Assembly: GCA_964035575.1 (NCBI GenBank)
Contig: OZ037833.1
Location: 248,001 to 312,000, forward strand
Length of the DNA: 64,000 bases
Source: Rhynchopus sp. YZ270_cl-10
Taxonomy: Eukaryota; Euglenozoa; Diplonemea; Diplonemida; Diplonemidae
Direction: 5' to 3'
Under the pieces are notes generated by a model. The model worked only from the letters and a program-made list of their open reading frames with translations. It did not search any database and had not been told where the DNA came from. Positions 1 through 11,187 of the stretch are shown here, in pieces. A program made the position numbers and the translations under genes. How positions within the stretch are numbered: the stretch's first letter is position 1; every line of letters begins with the position of its first letter.

Positions 1-2852
1 TAGTTCCGATAGCGTTTTTTGTGCTTCATCCGGTTTGTCTTGCTGTTAAGTGTGTCCACTGCATGCCGGAGTGTGCCTTGTTGGGATTCAAGCTCGGTCA
101 GAGACATGGACAAATCAAAATATTCTTGCCGCGTCTCATCGATCCTCCGTTGTATCGCATCTTCATGCAAGCTGAGAACAGCGTTTGCGCTGGTAACCTC
201 CCGCAAAGCGTCTGCGTGGTCTGTTTTGATCTTCATGTTCACCTGGTTCATCAGCTCCTGAATGCTTTCGGTCCGCTTTCTCAGGTCTCTCGCCGAGCAT
301 AAACCTTGCAGTTGCTTGAGCCGTTCGGTGATGCCACTCATTGTTTTGATGTTTACCGAATCTATCGCATCCTCCACTTCCGCCACTTCAGCACCAAGCG
401 GCACCATCGCACCAAGAAACGCACGCACAACCGGCTTTGCCACAATCCCCGCCAAACCTATCTGTACATTCGGCACCTTCTGTTGCCCTGTAGTCAGCTC
501 TAAGAAGCGGCCTTCCTTCCAGACCCCTCCTTCATGCAAAAGAACGCGAGCATTTGGGGCAAGCCTCGCTGCCGCTTCGGGGGATATGGTTGCAGCACCA
601 ATCGGCTTTGCCGCACCAGCAACAGCAGCCAAACCACTTCCATAACATTGTGTGTATTCTGCTCTCTCCGTTGCGGAAAGCGAGTCGAAATAACCTAAAT
701 GCTGGGCCGCGTAGTGTGCTGCACGCAAAGACGACATTTCTGTTAGTTGTCTCCGAAAATCCTCTTCCAAAGACGCAATCTCCTTCACCAACTCTTCGTA
801 TCCTTCGAGAAACCGCATCGTCAAAATCCGAGCATCCAGTACCCCCCTCTCCACACTTCTGTCAAATTGAATTTTCCCTGCATTGCCTCGAAAGCTGTCC
901 TTCTTCGCCAAGCTCGCTCTGTCAAGAAAAAAAGCTACCCTCGGATTTTGCATCACCGTCTCCAAAGCAATTCTGGGCACCACATAAGACACATCCCCCG
1001 CAGGCTCTGCCCTCCACCTCGGCAGACTCGATTCGACCTCAGGAAGCACTGCTGGGAGCACCACTGCTTCCCCTTCCCCTCCTCCTCCTCCTCCCTCTGA
1101 CACAGAGGCAAGCACCTCCTCCTTCTCCGAGGGGGGTGGGTCGTCCTGTACTGTGTCCTCCTGGGGCTTCTCGGGCTGCTCCTCCTCTTCCTCCCAGAAA
1201 TCCGAGCCGCAGTCGAGATCTGCATACCCAAAGGTCCCTTCTGCAGCGATTTTGCCGTTTTGCATATTTTTTAGCACCGTTTGTAGTGCGTCGACCTTTT
1301 CTTCAAGTTCCTCTTCGGTTTCAAACCCGTTAAACAGATTTGCCTCTATACTTCCAGAGAACGCTGATAAATCCATTTCGTATAATTGTTGTCTCGCGTA
1401 CGTCTCGCATGTTGCTTCGCGCTTATTCAACAGAGGGCGTGGTGGGGAAACATCGTTTTTATTGACTCTTCTTGTAAGAGAACCACGTGAACGGCGTTGT
1501 ATAGGCTGGGTTGACCTAGAATTGACGCGTGGTATGTTCCGGAAACTATGTGGCTTCTGCTGTCTTTCAGGACCTTCAGTACGCAGTTCCCCCGCAAAAG
1601 AGACCCGTGAGGTGGTGTGATGGATTCCCTTCTCTTTGCGTACCCTTTTTTTTCGTTTGGGGAGTTTTTCTGGTGCAAAAGATGCAGCAATTTCACTGCC
1701 ACGATGATGTGCATTCCGCTGTATGGGTGAAACTCCTCGCTCCTCACCATTTTGCGCCCCGTGGCTGTGGTGCTCTCCTGAAGGTTCTTCGTATTGATCG
1801 GTGTTGTGTTCGCTGTCTTCCTCCTCCTCTTCGTCCGATTCGTATTCAGAGGAGGAATCAAAATGAAAGTCTCTGGACTGTCGCTGCCGCGTACCCTGCT
1901 GCCTCATGGTGGGCCCACGAGAGAGTATTTCCTCCAAAATTTCGGTCATTTCGCCGTCAGGGTGGTCTGTTATTATTTGCGCTGTTTCCGCGGCGGCTTG
2001 CTGCTGCTCATGAAGTATGTCTTTGACAAGCCTTCGCTGAAGGTGCCTAAGCTGCTTCGGCGGCGGTGTTGCCTTAAAGAAGTTAGAATAGAGCACACCA
2101 CCATTCGGCACATTAGGTGCATTGCTGTCCGCACCTTGCACTGAAGCAACATAATGGGCAGATGCAAGCAACTCATTTGAACAGGGTGGAGTGATCTTCG
2201 CTATCCTTCTCGCCAAGCTCGTCACCAAAAGCTTTGTCATCCGGTCTCTTTGTAGTAAATGCTCTTCAACAGAAACAACATTTTCATCATAAATACGAGG
2301 TTTCGCCCTTCGTACCAATTCTGTATCTGTCGACCGACTCTGCAAAAGCGGTTCAATCCGAGGTTTAGTTTTGCTCTTTTGCTTCAAATGGATGTTGGCA
2401 GGGGGTTGGCCTATGAGCTGCGTTACCTCCGATTTAAAGAAGTTTGAATGTTCCAGAAAATGCTGCAGGGTACATGGTGACGATGGGGTAGGATCGGGTG
2501 GTACAGTCGCGTCATCCTTAGGTGGAGGCGATGGGGTGAAAAAAAGCTCGGTGGTTCTGTGCGCAGTGGCAGCGGGAGGGGCAGGGTTGAGTATAGGGTC
2601 CAAATGCTCTCGTAGTGGTGCTGTATAACCGTAAGCGGCGTCGGCTGCGCGGGTTGACATCTTGAAGTTTCTCTGTTGCGATTGGAGACACCTCACATAC
2701 TGGCTGGTGGGTCCATCCCCACTTTCACCAAAAATGTGTTTCACAACATTAGCGTTAGCGATGCGTTGTGTATTCCGGAATGGAATACTGTCGATCGACG
2801 GAAGCTGTGCTGCAACAGTGCAGGAAGGGAATGTCTGCGATGCGTCCGCCAT
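1..2852 (-). CDS. Long unknown coiled-coil protein, 3' end outside the window
   Basis: The minus strand is open without a stop from an ATG at 2852 to the window edge, about 950 codons, so the C-terminus is missing. Residues 1 to about 300 are hydrophilic and Pro/Ser-rich. A strongly acidic Ser/Glu/Asp tract follows near residues 330-355, then a basic stretch, then a second Glu-rich and Gly-rich segment around residues 545-590. The last 400 residues visible are mostly helical with heptad-like Leu/Ile spacing, punctuated by an Ala/Gly/Val-rich patch that could be a small globular domain. No signal peptide or membrane segment is seen. I do not recognise a family; a cytoskeletal or flagellar structural role would suit the composition but is only a guess. 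A second in-frame ATG lies at 1376, but the frame upstream of it stays open and compositionally protein-like, so 2852 is the better start. Confidence 0.7.
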   Translation of the reverse strand, partial: MADASQTFPSCTVAAQLPSIDSIPFRNTQRIANANVVKHIFGESGDGPTSQYVRCLQSQQRNFKMSTRAADAAYGYTAPLREHLDPILNPAPPAATAHRTTELFFTPSPPPKDDATVPPDPTPSSPCTLQHFLEHSNFFKSEVTQLIGQPPANIHLKQKSKTKPRIEPLLQSRSTDTELVRRAKPRIYDENVVSVEEHLLQRDRMTKLLVTSLARRIAKITPPCSNELLASAHYVASVQGADSNAPNVPNGGVLYSNFFKATPPPKQLRHLQRRLVKDILHEQQQAAAETAQIITDHPDGEMTEILEEILSRGPTMRQQGTRQRQSRDFHFDSSSEYESDEEEEEDSEHNTDQYEEPSGEHHSHGAQNGEERGVSPIQRNAHHRGSEIAASFAPEKLPKRKKRVRKEKGIHHTTSRVSFAGELRTEGPERQQKPHSFRNIPRVNSRSTQPIQRRSRGSLTRRVNKNDVSPPRPLLNKREATCETYARQQLYEMDLSAFSGSIEANLFNGFETEEELEEKVDALQTVLKNMQNGKIAAEGTFGYADLDCGSDFWEEEEEQPEKPQEDTVQDDPPPSEKEEVLASVSEGGGGGGEGEAVVLPAVLPEVESSLPRWRAEPAGDVSYVVPRIALETVMQNPRVAFFLDRASLAKKDSFRGNAGKIQFDRSVERGVLDARILTMRFLEGYEELVKEIASLEEDFRRQLTEMSSLRAAHYAAQHLGYFDSLSATERAEYTQCYGSGLAAVAGAAKPIGAATISPEAAARLAPNARVLLHEGGVWKEGRFLELTTGQQKVPNVQIGLAGIVAKPVVRAFLGAMVPLGAEVAEVEDAIDSVNIKTMSGITERLKQLQGLCSARDLRKRTESIQELMNQVNMKIKTDHADALREVTSANAVLSLHEDAIQRRIDETRQEYFDLSMSLTELESQQGTLRHAVDTLNSKTNRMKHKKRYRN

Positions 2853-3118
2853 TTTTGGTAGAATAGTTTAAAAGCTATGCTATTTGGGAAGAGTGTTTTT
2901 TTTTGATTATGTGATCTGGATTGGGTTCCTCATTGAACTGTCCTGCATTAACTCAGAGCCATAGCAACACTTCGAAAAATTATTTTATTTTTTGGGGGAA
3001 AAGGGGGGTGGGTGGGGTGGTATTCTGTAAGGGAGGGGGGCTGATATGTGTGTGAGAATGGTAACCGCGAAAGGGCTGCATAAATGTTTTCGTGCAAATT
3101 TCGTGCAAAATGTGACTT
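2853..3118. other. Intergenic, no feature recognised
   Basis: This 266-base gap lies upstream of the long coiled-coil gene. It is T-rich near 2890 and G-rich near 3000-3030. No conserved element was identified in it. Confidence 0.4.
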
Positions 3119-3121
3119 TGA

Positions 3122-3733
3122 AAGGCAAAAAAAACCCCTCTTCCTGCCGAATTCGGGAGCAAAACTTGCGAAAGCGTCAAGCTGCTGGCGGAGTTCTTTA
3201 AGGAAAATGGAACGGAGAAGGTGTGGTCTGATTTGGTGGTCAAAGAAATGTGCAGACGACGTCGGCCCCGCATCAAACTTCCTGGACTATATCAGCGACG
3301 CATCAAAGACCTAACCCCTGTCAATTACAATAGGGACACGCTTCGAAAAGATGGTGAATACGATGAAGTTAAATAACAGACCCTCGACACAGTCACTTCT
3401 GGCAAACCTTCAGGAGATGTGGCAAAATCACCTAAATTTTCCTCAGATTCAGGCGGGTCGCTATATGCATCCGGGGATGGTGAGAACCTTCATGCTGAGC
3501 GCGGACCAAATGGTCGCGGCTTTGAAAGTCAAGAATGGCCCAAGCAGTACGGAGCGAACTCTGTACACAAGACCCAACCTGCACACCCTGCGGCGCAGAC
3601 CGACGCAGACCGCATCCAGCCTAACGACGGCGCAGACCAACCCCAACCTGCACAGCCTGCGGACGGCGCAGACAGGAAGCCCTGGTTCGACGAAGCAGAG
3701 GAGAGGGAGTACCGGCGCTGGTTGAGTGACTGA
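3122..3733 (+). pseudogene. Broken plus-strand ORF of unknown function
   Basis: One plus-strand frame reads like protein from 3122 to the TGA at 3731, except for a single in-frame TAA at 3374. The part before the stop is rich in charged residues (a KLLAEFF..NGTEKVW segment and a run of four Arg). The part after it has two imperfect copies of a Gln-Pro-Ala-His/Gln-Pro-Ala..Asp-Gly-Ala-Asp motif and ends with a Glu/Arg-rich tail. There is no ATG near the 5' end; the first in-frame ATG is at 3248. It is the only plausible host coding sequence on the plus strand. It may be a decayed gene, an exon whose intron hides the TAA, or chance. I cannot assign a function. Confidence 0.3.
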
Positions 3734-5241
3734 GCGATGTGGGTTGGGTGGGTCTTGGAGCACTACCACATCCCAAAAATTCAGAAATGATTTGGCAAAA
3801 TGGGCGGACGCAGTGTAAAAGAAAACTCGCAACTGTTTATTTCATTTTTTAAAAAACTTTGATGTGTACCCCCCGCGAACGGGCAATCCACGGTTTCATT
3901 TCTTTTTGTATTGATGCGAATCATCCTCACTCAGAGATGAAGAAAGGTACGAAAGATCTATTAAGGAGAGACTCTGAGAGGGAAAGTGTCATTCAAAGTG
4001 TGCCTTCACGAAACACTTTGCCAAATGTATCAAAGGTGAACAGGAACTTTGTGGCTACTTGCACTGTGCGGGAGGACAGTTGCTGCACAGTGCCGAACCT
4101 TTTTTGCCTATAATGCTCACAGAGATACACTGCACACACAATGTCGTGTAAGATTGAAAAGAGCTAAAAAAACAGCGACTCAGGTGCATGTGCCTTTCGT
4201 GCACACACAGCATTGAGAAGAACTGATCTGGTGAAGTGCAGCTGCCTGAGACAGTTGTCACTAAACTTCGTGCACTATGCATTGTGAAGAAAAAAAGGTC
4301 ATTTGTTTGTGCGCTCAAAAGCAGGGTGAAATAAAAGTGGAAAAAGTGTGCAATTGCATTAGTGTTGGTTGTATGGATCAAGGTGAATCAAACAGCCAAT
4401 AAAGCATGCTTTTTTTGTTTTCCATTTTTTTTTCGTTTTGTCCCAAAGCGCTGCCTCCAAATATTTTAACTAAAAGATGTTGTGATACAGGAAAGGTTGA
4501 AAGCAACAAATGCCTCACCGTTCGTTCGGATGCGAAAAGAAAGACAAAAAACAACACCATGAATGGTACCGTTACCAGGTATCGGGACTTTTTTTACCCG
4601 GTAATGCCACGGAAAAACCCGGTAAATGACAACCGAAAACCCGATTGTACCCGGTAAAACCCGGTAACGCACCATCCATGAAGAATAATAAAACAAACAC
4701 GAGCTCGATGCGATGAACTGAATCACTATACATTGGGGAAAGCCCCCCCTTCTGCACCGCAGAGTATACATGGGTATATTTCTGTGAGAATTTTGACAGC
4801 GGTGAGCAACAGGGTCAACACTGTCAGAGCATTCTCTAGCCATGCCTATACAAGGAGTGTTGATTGTAAAACGGGGGGTAAAATCGAAACGGGAAAAACT
4901 ATGATGAGAGAACCGTGAACTTTGTTCACCTTGTGGATAATGATGCTGGTGGGGAAAGGAAACAAAAAAGAGGGAGGAAAAGGTTAATTCATATACATTC
5001 TTTTCTTAGCGAAACAAAAAGAAGAATGCAAAGAGGGTGCAAAAAATGCACCCTTGCTGCAAAAAGAGGGAGGAAAAGGACAAGGAAAGTTGAAAGATCG
5101 ATGTGTCTCTCACCCTTTGAGATTCTAAGAATACTTAAAAGGCAGACAGGTGGAAAATGACACATGGCATAATGCAACAAAAACACACTCGTTTTACGCA
5201 AATTCGTCATTGTTTTTTGGCCACTGCGTCCATGAGTAACA
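3734..5241. other. Intergenic region with one foldback repeat
   Basis: AT-rich, without a convincing gene on either strand. It holds a 120-bp foldback repeat at 4559..4680 (listed separately) and short purine-rich stretches at 4940-5110. Confidence 0.5.
4559..4680. repeat. Small foldback element (MITE-like)
   Basis: The left end ATGAATGGTACCGTTACC and the reverse complement of the right end, ATGGATGGTGCGTTACC, match with few differences. Between them are several copies of an ACCCGGTAA-type motif in both orientations. I could not fix a target-site duplication. The structure suggests a short non-autonomous inverted-repeat element. Confidence 0.4.
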
Positions 5242-7826
5242 TCACCAGTGAATGGCGGGCCGCACATCGGTCAGGAATTCAAACTTCTGTCTGAAGCTGA
5301 TTGGCGCATTTTTGTAGACGTGGATAATGTCCTTTTGGTATTTGCGGAAGACTCTGTCGAACTTCATGCTGCCTTTGCTGTTGCAGTTGACCGGGATTGA
5401 CTGGTAGGGGTCGCGTGTGAGGACCTGGTCGAACTCGGCAAGGTGGACTCGAAGTTGGGCACTGCGCTGGAGAGGAAGGTGCGGCTTTGTGCGTCACGGA
5501 GTGGGCTAGCCTTGCTGGACATGAAGGCGAGGGCTGTGTCCAGATCGTCCATGCCGCCAGCGGTTATGGCATCGGTGATGCTCCAGCTGGGGCGGGCAAA
5601 CGCCTGCTTCACGTTTTTGTGTGTGTCGTGCGCACTCTCGTGGTCCAGCGAATGCACAACAGTCTGCTGCCACAGCGTCGTCGCCAAGACCTGCTCAAAC
5701 GTCGAAGGTGTTGCGTCCACAGGGATCCCCAACTTCTTCAGCTGCGACTTCAGCATGTCCAAGGCAGACTCTGTCGACATGCCTGACCTGTCGTGCTCTT
5801 CGCAGTGCTTCGACCTAAGAACCCTGAGGACGGACTTCACCATCCTCACAGTGACGCGCCACATGTCGTACAGCTCAGTCACGTAGGGTACGTTGTGCTT
5901 CGCAAGATCCCCCAACCACGTCTTCACGTCCCAGAAGTCGGGTGAGTCGTACGTCTGTTGGATGGTTCTGTTCGCAACAGATGCGATGAACCCCCTGTGC
6001 GTGGACTGGTGTGGGATGAAGAAGCTTTGGATCATCGAGGCGTCGCCGTTGGTGCGCAGGTCCAGCTCGTTTGCTTCGTGGTCTGCAGGCGGGTGCGGGT
6101 CCTCCGTGCCGTTGCTGAAGTAGGCAGGGGGGAATCGGTTGAACCCTGCACTGTACGTCCCACTGAAGAGCGGTGTCTCGGCGATGTAGTTCCCGCCCAC
6201 CTGGAACGCAGCCAGGAAACGGATTGCATTTGGCAGCTTCGACTCTGCGCGTGTTTTCGTGACGGTGTGCGGGTTGATGTACCAGTCTGCTGCCTGCTCA
6301 CCTGCGGCAGAGAGGTACCCAAGAAGCGTTGTTGTGTCCGTCTGTGTGAGCTGCGCCGCCCCCAAGACCTGGGTCAGCAGGTCGGCACCCGGGTGTGTCT
6401 GCGCAACAACCTGCATTGCAGAGGTGAAGGCCTCGGGGAGGATGGCAAGAAGCTTCTCTGTGACGCTCGCAGCCTTGTCCGGGTAGGTCCACCCCTTTGC
6501 GACTGCGTAGGACAGCTGTGCGGTGCCCACAAAGTGCACCCAGTTGTGTCCGTCCGCAGCAGCGTAGTGCGAGAGGAACGCCTGCAGGTGGTACTTCACC
6601 ATCGCCCACACACCGGCACTCATCTCGCTCCGCAGAAGCCAAGCACCGGAGCGCAGCTGCACAGAGTGGATCAACATCTGCTCGTTGATGCGCACGGCCG
6701 CAATGTCGTACGCAAGCGTGTTGTCTTCCACAGGCCCCGACTCGTACAACGCTGTGACCTCCGCCATTGTAGCTTCGAAGCGCTCCTGCGAGATGGCGCC
6801 AGCATCCAGAGCAGCCCTCGTCTGTGCCGCAAGCTCGTCAATCTGTTGCTTCTTCCCTGCCGTCTTGTGGATGTCCATCTGGCGCGGCAGGCCCTCCCGC
6901 AGGATGTAGTGGAAGTACGTCGCACCCCCCTCCTCCACGACCGAAGCAGTGTACGCCAGTGCGGAGTACATGACAGCGTTGGCCATGGCAGGGTCCTCCA
7001 TCAGGTCGGGTGTGCTCTCGTGCTTGAAGAGCGTCGCGAAGTAGACGTCGAACACAGACTTCCCAAACTTGCTTGGCAGCTCTGTGACAATGCTTTTGTC
7101 AGGGTTCTCCTGCTGCATACCGTACGAAGAGAGGTACCCAAACACCGCCGAGTCCTCGAGTGCAGGCTGTGTCACCCAGCACAGCGGTGTGTCCGACCCC
7201 TTCAGGTTCTGAGCAAAGGCGTCTCTTGCGTAGCGGTACCCAGGTGCCAGGCCGTCCAAGGTGCTGATCGAGTCATCAAGCTGCCCTGCGTTGGTGCCCG
7301 GCTCCATGCAGGAGTTCATCAGCTCAAACCCGTAGCCGTATTTGTTCGGCTCTCCCTTCCCGTCCACCGCAAAGTCAATTGGGACCCCTGCAGCCTTCAG
7401 CATCGTGATCTGTGCAGGCGTCGCCTCAGGGAAGGGCCACATCTTTCTGAACTTCCAGTAGCTTCCAAACCCGGCCTCGATTCTGCTGTAGAGCTGCTCC
7501 GCCACTGTGTGCGAGGAGCCCTCTAGGGCGGGTTTGAACTGTCCCGAGGCAAAGGCAGCGTCTGCGTAGGTCTTGCCGAAGGTGTTCAGGGAGGCCTGCA
7601 TCAAACCCGTCTGGGCTGCTTCGTTTAGCAGCGCGGCGGACACTTGCCCAGAGGCGTCCATCTGAGCGTAGAACGCATCCAGTATGACACGTGTCGCGGG
7701 GTCGTTTGTTCTGTTGTTGACCAGCTCTGTCGCGGTGCTCACTTTGTAGTCGCCAAGCAGGTCACCTAGGGTACACTCCTGTGCAGCAGTGGCAACGACA
7801 CCACACAGGAAAAGAAACTGCCTCAT
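5242..7826 (-). CDS. Secreted lipoxygenase-like protein (one frame change near the 3' end)
   Basis: The start is taken at 7826, where MRQFLFLCGVVATAAQ forms a short signal peptide; an AG acceptor lies 18 bases upstream. An in-frame ATG ten codons earlier would bury the signal. Around residues 220-255 an 'ED..VFGY.......ENPDKSIVTELPSKFG' segment resembles the lipoxygenase 'sDe.FGyq.LnG.NP..I.....LP..F' region. A later 'ATTLWQQTVVHSLDHESAH' segment resembles the metal-binding helix that carries H...(N/H) in lipoxygenases. The first His pair is less clear (SHYAAADGHNWVH). In the main frame the protein ends with a low-quality tail at 5364, but from about 5440 another frame gives a coherent C-terminus ending at a stop at 5242. 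A one-base indel or an unrecognised intron is implied. The product then ends Ile-His-Trp rather than with the Ile carboxylate that ligates iron in classical lipoxygenases. Family assignment is moderate to weak; coding status is strong. Confidence 0.5.
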
Positions 7827-9423
7827 AGTTGAGTAGTGGAATGCTGCAGTGTGCATGGGAGGTGTTTACAAATGTCAAAAATATAGGTGAACAAATATCG
7901 GAGTTTGTGGGTGATTGCTGGCGTTGTCGGTTGTATGTGAGCCACGAAGAGACAGTGAAAAGCAAGCCTCTTCCAGAGGTGTAGAAGTGTAGGCCCAAAT
8001 TTCCAACATTGGACTTAATGAGTTCAACACGGGGGTTGACAAAAAAAAAAATGAAATGTCCCCCCAGTCTTTGTGTATTCGTTGTTTGTTGTTTGTTCGC
8101 ATCCCTGTATTTTTCAGGTAAAAAATAAACTGTTCTTATTGGGATAGTAACAAAACCCCATAGTGAAAGTGAGTCTGCACTAAAGTCAAAATAAAACTTT
8201 TTTTTTTCTTTTCAGAACCCCCGAAAAAAAAAGACCCGAAAAACCCCGAAAAAACTCGCGTACTGGGGTGGAAGTGCAACAAAAAGGGGGGGAGGGGAAA
8301 CGGTAAGACTCACAGCCATCCGAAAGAACGCGAGAGATCTCAATGCCAGACGTGTTGCGTAACTCGCACAAAAAAAAAATAAAGTAAAAAGCAAAGAAAG
8401 AACAAGAAGAACGTTGTTGCATCAACACTCCAAGCCCCTCTCCGATGGTCAGAATAGAAGTACACTCCTTTTTTTTTTTGAAAATATAAAAGGCTTTAAA
8501 GCCCTCTCGTGAACAGTGTACCTTTGGTACAATAACCGGTTCCCCAACCATGCAGTCTTACACAGATATGCTCTAATCCCGCTTCCACTTAGCAGATGGA
8601 AATAATAAAAACCCGGTTCGTCTTTTTGTTTCGTTGGTACGCTACCCTTTTTTCAAAACGCCAAGAAATATATGACTAAAAAGGGAAAAAAGGAAAACCC
8701 CCGCTTTTTTTTTTTTTTTTTTTTTTTACTGGTTTTCTTCCTTGCTTTCGTATTTTTTGTTTTCTGTCTTTTTTTTTTTTTTTTTTTGAAAAAATTGATT
8801 GTTTCCAGCACACGCGGACTGTGTCAGTGTGTGATGGTATATGATTATTGCCTGAAGTACAGAAAATGGGAGTGTCGGTGGCGGAGCACAAAAGAGGTAA
8901 AATGAGAAACACATCGGGTGGGGTCTCTGATCTAATCTGTGCGACGAATATATTTCCCCTAACACGCCATGTTTGGCCAGGGCCTCTCCAGCGCGTCAGT
9001 TGCAAAAAAAGGAAAACTCCCGCCTGAAGTACATAAATGAGATGAGTGCAACAATAGAATGGGGAGTTTGAAAATGTTTTTGTTATAGCTTGTACTCTTT
9101 GTTTTTGCTATTTTGTGTTTGCGTTTGTTTAACCTTTTAGATCCTTAACCAAAGCGATGTGCGAACTTTAATGTAGTTTCCGGCTTACTCTGTCGCAGTG
9201 GTTGTAGGGAACTTTTAGTGCTTTTTCAATAGAATGGGGAGAATAAACAAAATACTACGGTGTCAATAACTATCTTCGCCCACACAGGAAAATAATAAAA
9301 CCTACATCCTCGAAACTTTTCTACACAAATGATTTCATTGAACGCATCCCCGAGTGTTGGTAATGAATTGGAGTCGGGGAGCAGAGGTTGGGGAGAAAGG
9401 GAGAGAGGAAACAAATACAAGAT
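7827..9423. other. Intergenic region with scattered repeats
   Basis: No gene seen. It contains homopolymer T tracts at about 8705-8730 and 8770-8790. A copy of a dispersed repeat ('gccctctcgtgaacagtgta', about 8500-8575) also occurs at 36.2 and 36.4 kb and, diverged, at 12.2 and 49.0 kb. A short phrase beginning 'aatagaatgggga' recurs near 9050, 9230 and 9603. Confidence 0.5.
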
Positions 9424-9550
9424 TATCGAATTATATACACGAATTCATCCTTCGATTCCAAAAAGGACCGATCCTTACAGTTTGTATTATTTCCTAACAA
9501 CCACTCCGTTACACTGCGTTACGCTGCGTTACACTGCGTTGTTGTCTGCA
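9424..9550. repeat. Left arm of a ~125-bp inverted repeat flanking an LRR gene
   Basis: This segment is the near-exact reverse complement of 11188..11308. The arms share a block reading 'tccaaaaaggaccgatcctt' and the run of 'cgttacactg' units next to 'gttgttgtctgcaaaaaa'. The left arm has one extra 10-bp unit. The arms face each other across the LRR gene at 9672..10934. Confidence 0.75.
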
Positions 9551-9671
9551 AAAAACGGGAAACGAAATAGGGGGAGAGTTTGTTAGTTGTACGCTTCCAC
9601 CACAATAGAATGGGGGGAATAAACAACAAAGTTTCAAGACGTTTGAATCATTGCCCACAAAGTATTTTGTC

Positions 9672-10934
9672 CTAATATAATAAAGTACCCTGGAAATTAC
9701 GACCGATGTTCTTGACATTTGTCAAGATCGATGTGTCGATGCGGTCTAACGCCGTGCAGTCGCAAAAGCAGTCTTCCCCGATGTCGGTGACTGAGCGCAA
9801 AACAGAGAGATCTATCGCCATCAATGCAGTGCAGTTCACTAAGAACGAATCGCCGATTTTCCTGACGTTTTCCAAGCCCGACAGCGACACCGTCTCCAAC
9901 AGCTTGCAGTCGGAGAGGAAGAAGTCGCCTATCGACACCACACTGCGCAGCCCTGCGAAATCGATCGCCCGCAACGAGGTGCAGTCCGAGAGAAAGTCGT
10001 CACCTATTTGCGTGACATTCCCCAAACCCGACAAATTTATTGTTTCTAACGCCTTGCACGAAGAGAGCACGCCGTTGCCGATCTTTGTGATACTGCGCAA
10101 TACTGACAGGTCTATCGCTTGCAACGCAGCGCACGTCGAGAGAAAAGTGTGTCCTACCTGCGATGCATTGCGCAGCCCTGTGAGATCCACCTCCGTTAAA
10201 GTCTTGCAGTTTAGCAGAAAAAAGGTGCCGATGTGGGTGACACTGCGCAGCCCTGAGAGATCAATGGTTGCCAAAGACTTGCAGTGGGAGAGAAAGTCGT
10301 CGCCGATGTGCGTAAGGCTTCGCAAGCCTGAGAAGCTGATCGCTGGCAGGGCCTCACAGCGGTACAAAAAGCTCGACCCAATGTGCGTGACGCTGCACAA
10401 CCCTGAGAGGTCTATCATCGTTAACGCACCGCAGTGGGAGAGAAAGTCGTTCGAAATCTCTGTAACACTGCTCAGACCTGTCAAGTCCACAGCTTGTAAT
10501 GCACCGCAATTTGACAAAAACCGCTTCCCAATCTCAGTCACAAAAGAGATTTGACTGAAATCAAGTATGTTTAAACCAGTATTCGCCAAAAACCCATCAG
10601 GAATCACAGTAGTAACTTCTGCCTGCAGAAGCAAGCAAGCCACCTCCGCATTTCGTATTCCCCTCAGGCTTTCTGCTGTGATGTCGGTCTCACCCAGTGC
10701 ATGAAGTGCTGCTATGGCCTCGTATTTCGTCGTTTTCGTCAGTACTACTTTGTCCCCAGCACTCAGCTGCGTGATGTCCTCCCCTTCCTCCTTCCCTCCG
10801 AAGCCCATATGAAAGCTGTCTTCGGCCAACCCCGTTGCTGTCGCCACCTTCCGACGCAGGGCCTCCGTTGTGTCATCCTCACCCACCTCGATCACATGCT
10901 CCGTTTCGTCATACCCCTGTATCGTCACATCCAT
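9672..10934 (-). CDS. Ubiquitin-like/BspA-type LRR protein, copy A
   Basis: The start is the ATG at 10934 (MDVTIQGYDETEHVIEV), conserved in all family copies; longer in-frame extensions begin at non-ATG codons and lie in the shared 5' leader. Residues 1-70 look like a ubiquitin fold: beta-rich start, 'DDTTEALRRKVATATGL' helix, 'LSAGDKVVL' strand. A linker of about 80 residues leads to LRR_5/BspA-type repeats with period 25, each 'hxxIGxxFLxxCxxLxxIDLSGLxxV'. There is no signal peptide or membrane anchor, so it is probably intracellular. BspA-type LRRs usually bind protein partners; the ubiquitin-like head may be an interaction module, but the true role is unknown. Its LRR repeats are more diverged than those of copies B-F, and it lacks their conserved 3' tail, so it is an older member. 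Confidence 0.8.
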   Translation of the reverse strand: MDVTIQGYDETEHVIEVGEDDTTEALRRKVATATGLAEDSFHMGFGGKEEGEDITQLSAGDKVVLTKTTKYEAIAALHALGETDITAESLRGIRNAEVACLLLQAEVTTVIPDGFLANTGLNILDFSQISFVTEIGKRFLSNCGALQAVDLTGLSSVTEISNDFLSHCGALTMIDLSGLCSVTHIGSSFLYRCEALPAISFSGLRSLTHIGDDFLSHCKSLATIDLSGLRSVTHIGTFFLLNCKTLTEVDLTGLRNASQVGHTFLSTCAALQAIDLSVLRSITKIGNGVLSSCKALETINLSGLGNVTQIGDDFLSDCTSLRAIDFAGLRSVVSIGDFFLSDCKLLETVSLSGLENVRKIGDSFLVNCTALMAIDLSVLRSVTDIGEDCFCDCTALDRIDTSILTNVKNIGRNFQGTLLY

Positions 10935-11187
10935 TATTTGTGTGTCTCTCTGTTTGTGTTGTGGGATCAGGGAAGAAAAAAAGGAAGCCCAACTCCCCCA
11001 CGGAACCGCCAACTAGTTGCTCTGTAACCGCACACAGTCTTTCATACGGCACTCTCCAGGGCGAACACTCAGAAGGAAGACAATAGCAGGACCAGGGAAC
11101 AGTATTTGAGAAAGATTCGTACCTGACGAATCTAAAGCCTCCCAAGAGAGGGTGGGGAACACACTGCCCTTTATTCACTCATTTTTT
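10935..11187 (-). other. Shared 5' leader of the LRR family (copy A)
   Basis: Immediately upstream of the ATG the sequence resembles the leaders of copies B, C and F, including a 'gatcccacaacacaaacag' stretch that ends in AG 15 bases before the start. This could be a splice or trans-splice acceptor. Beyond it the sequence is unique up to the right inverted-repeat arm. Confidence 0.45.

Noticed and set aside
5958-7526. 522-residue plus-strand ORF opposite the lipoxygenase-like gene
   Set aside because: Arg/Val/Leu-rich shadow with no domain; the minus-strand frame has a signal peptide and family-like motifs.
5364-7856. Dipeptidyl peptidase III or HEXXH protease call for the HESAH motif
   Set aside because: The motif stands alone, without the family's other motifs; the surrounding helix and upstream segment fit a lipoxygenase-like fold better.
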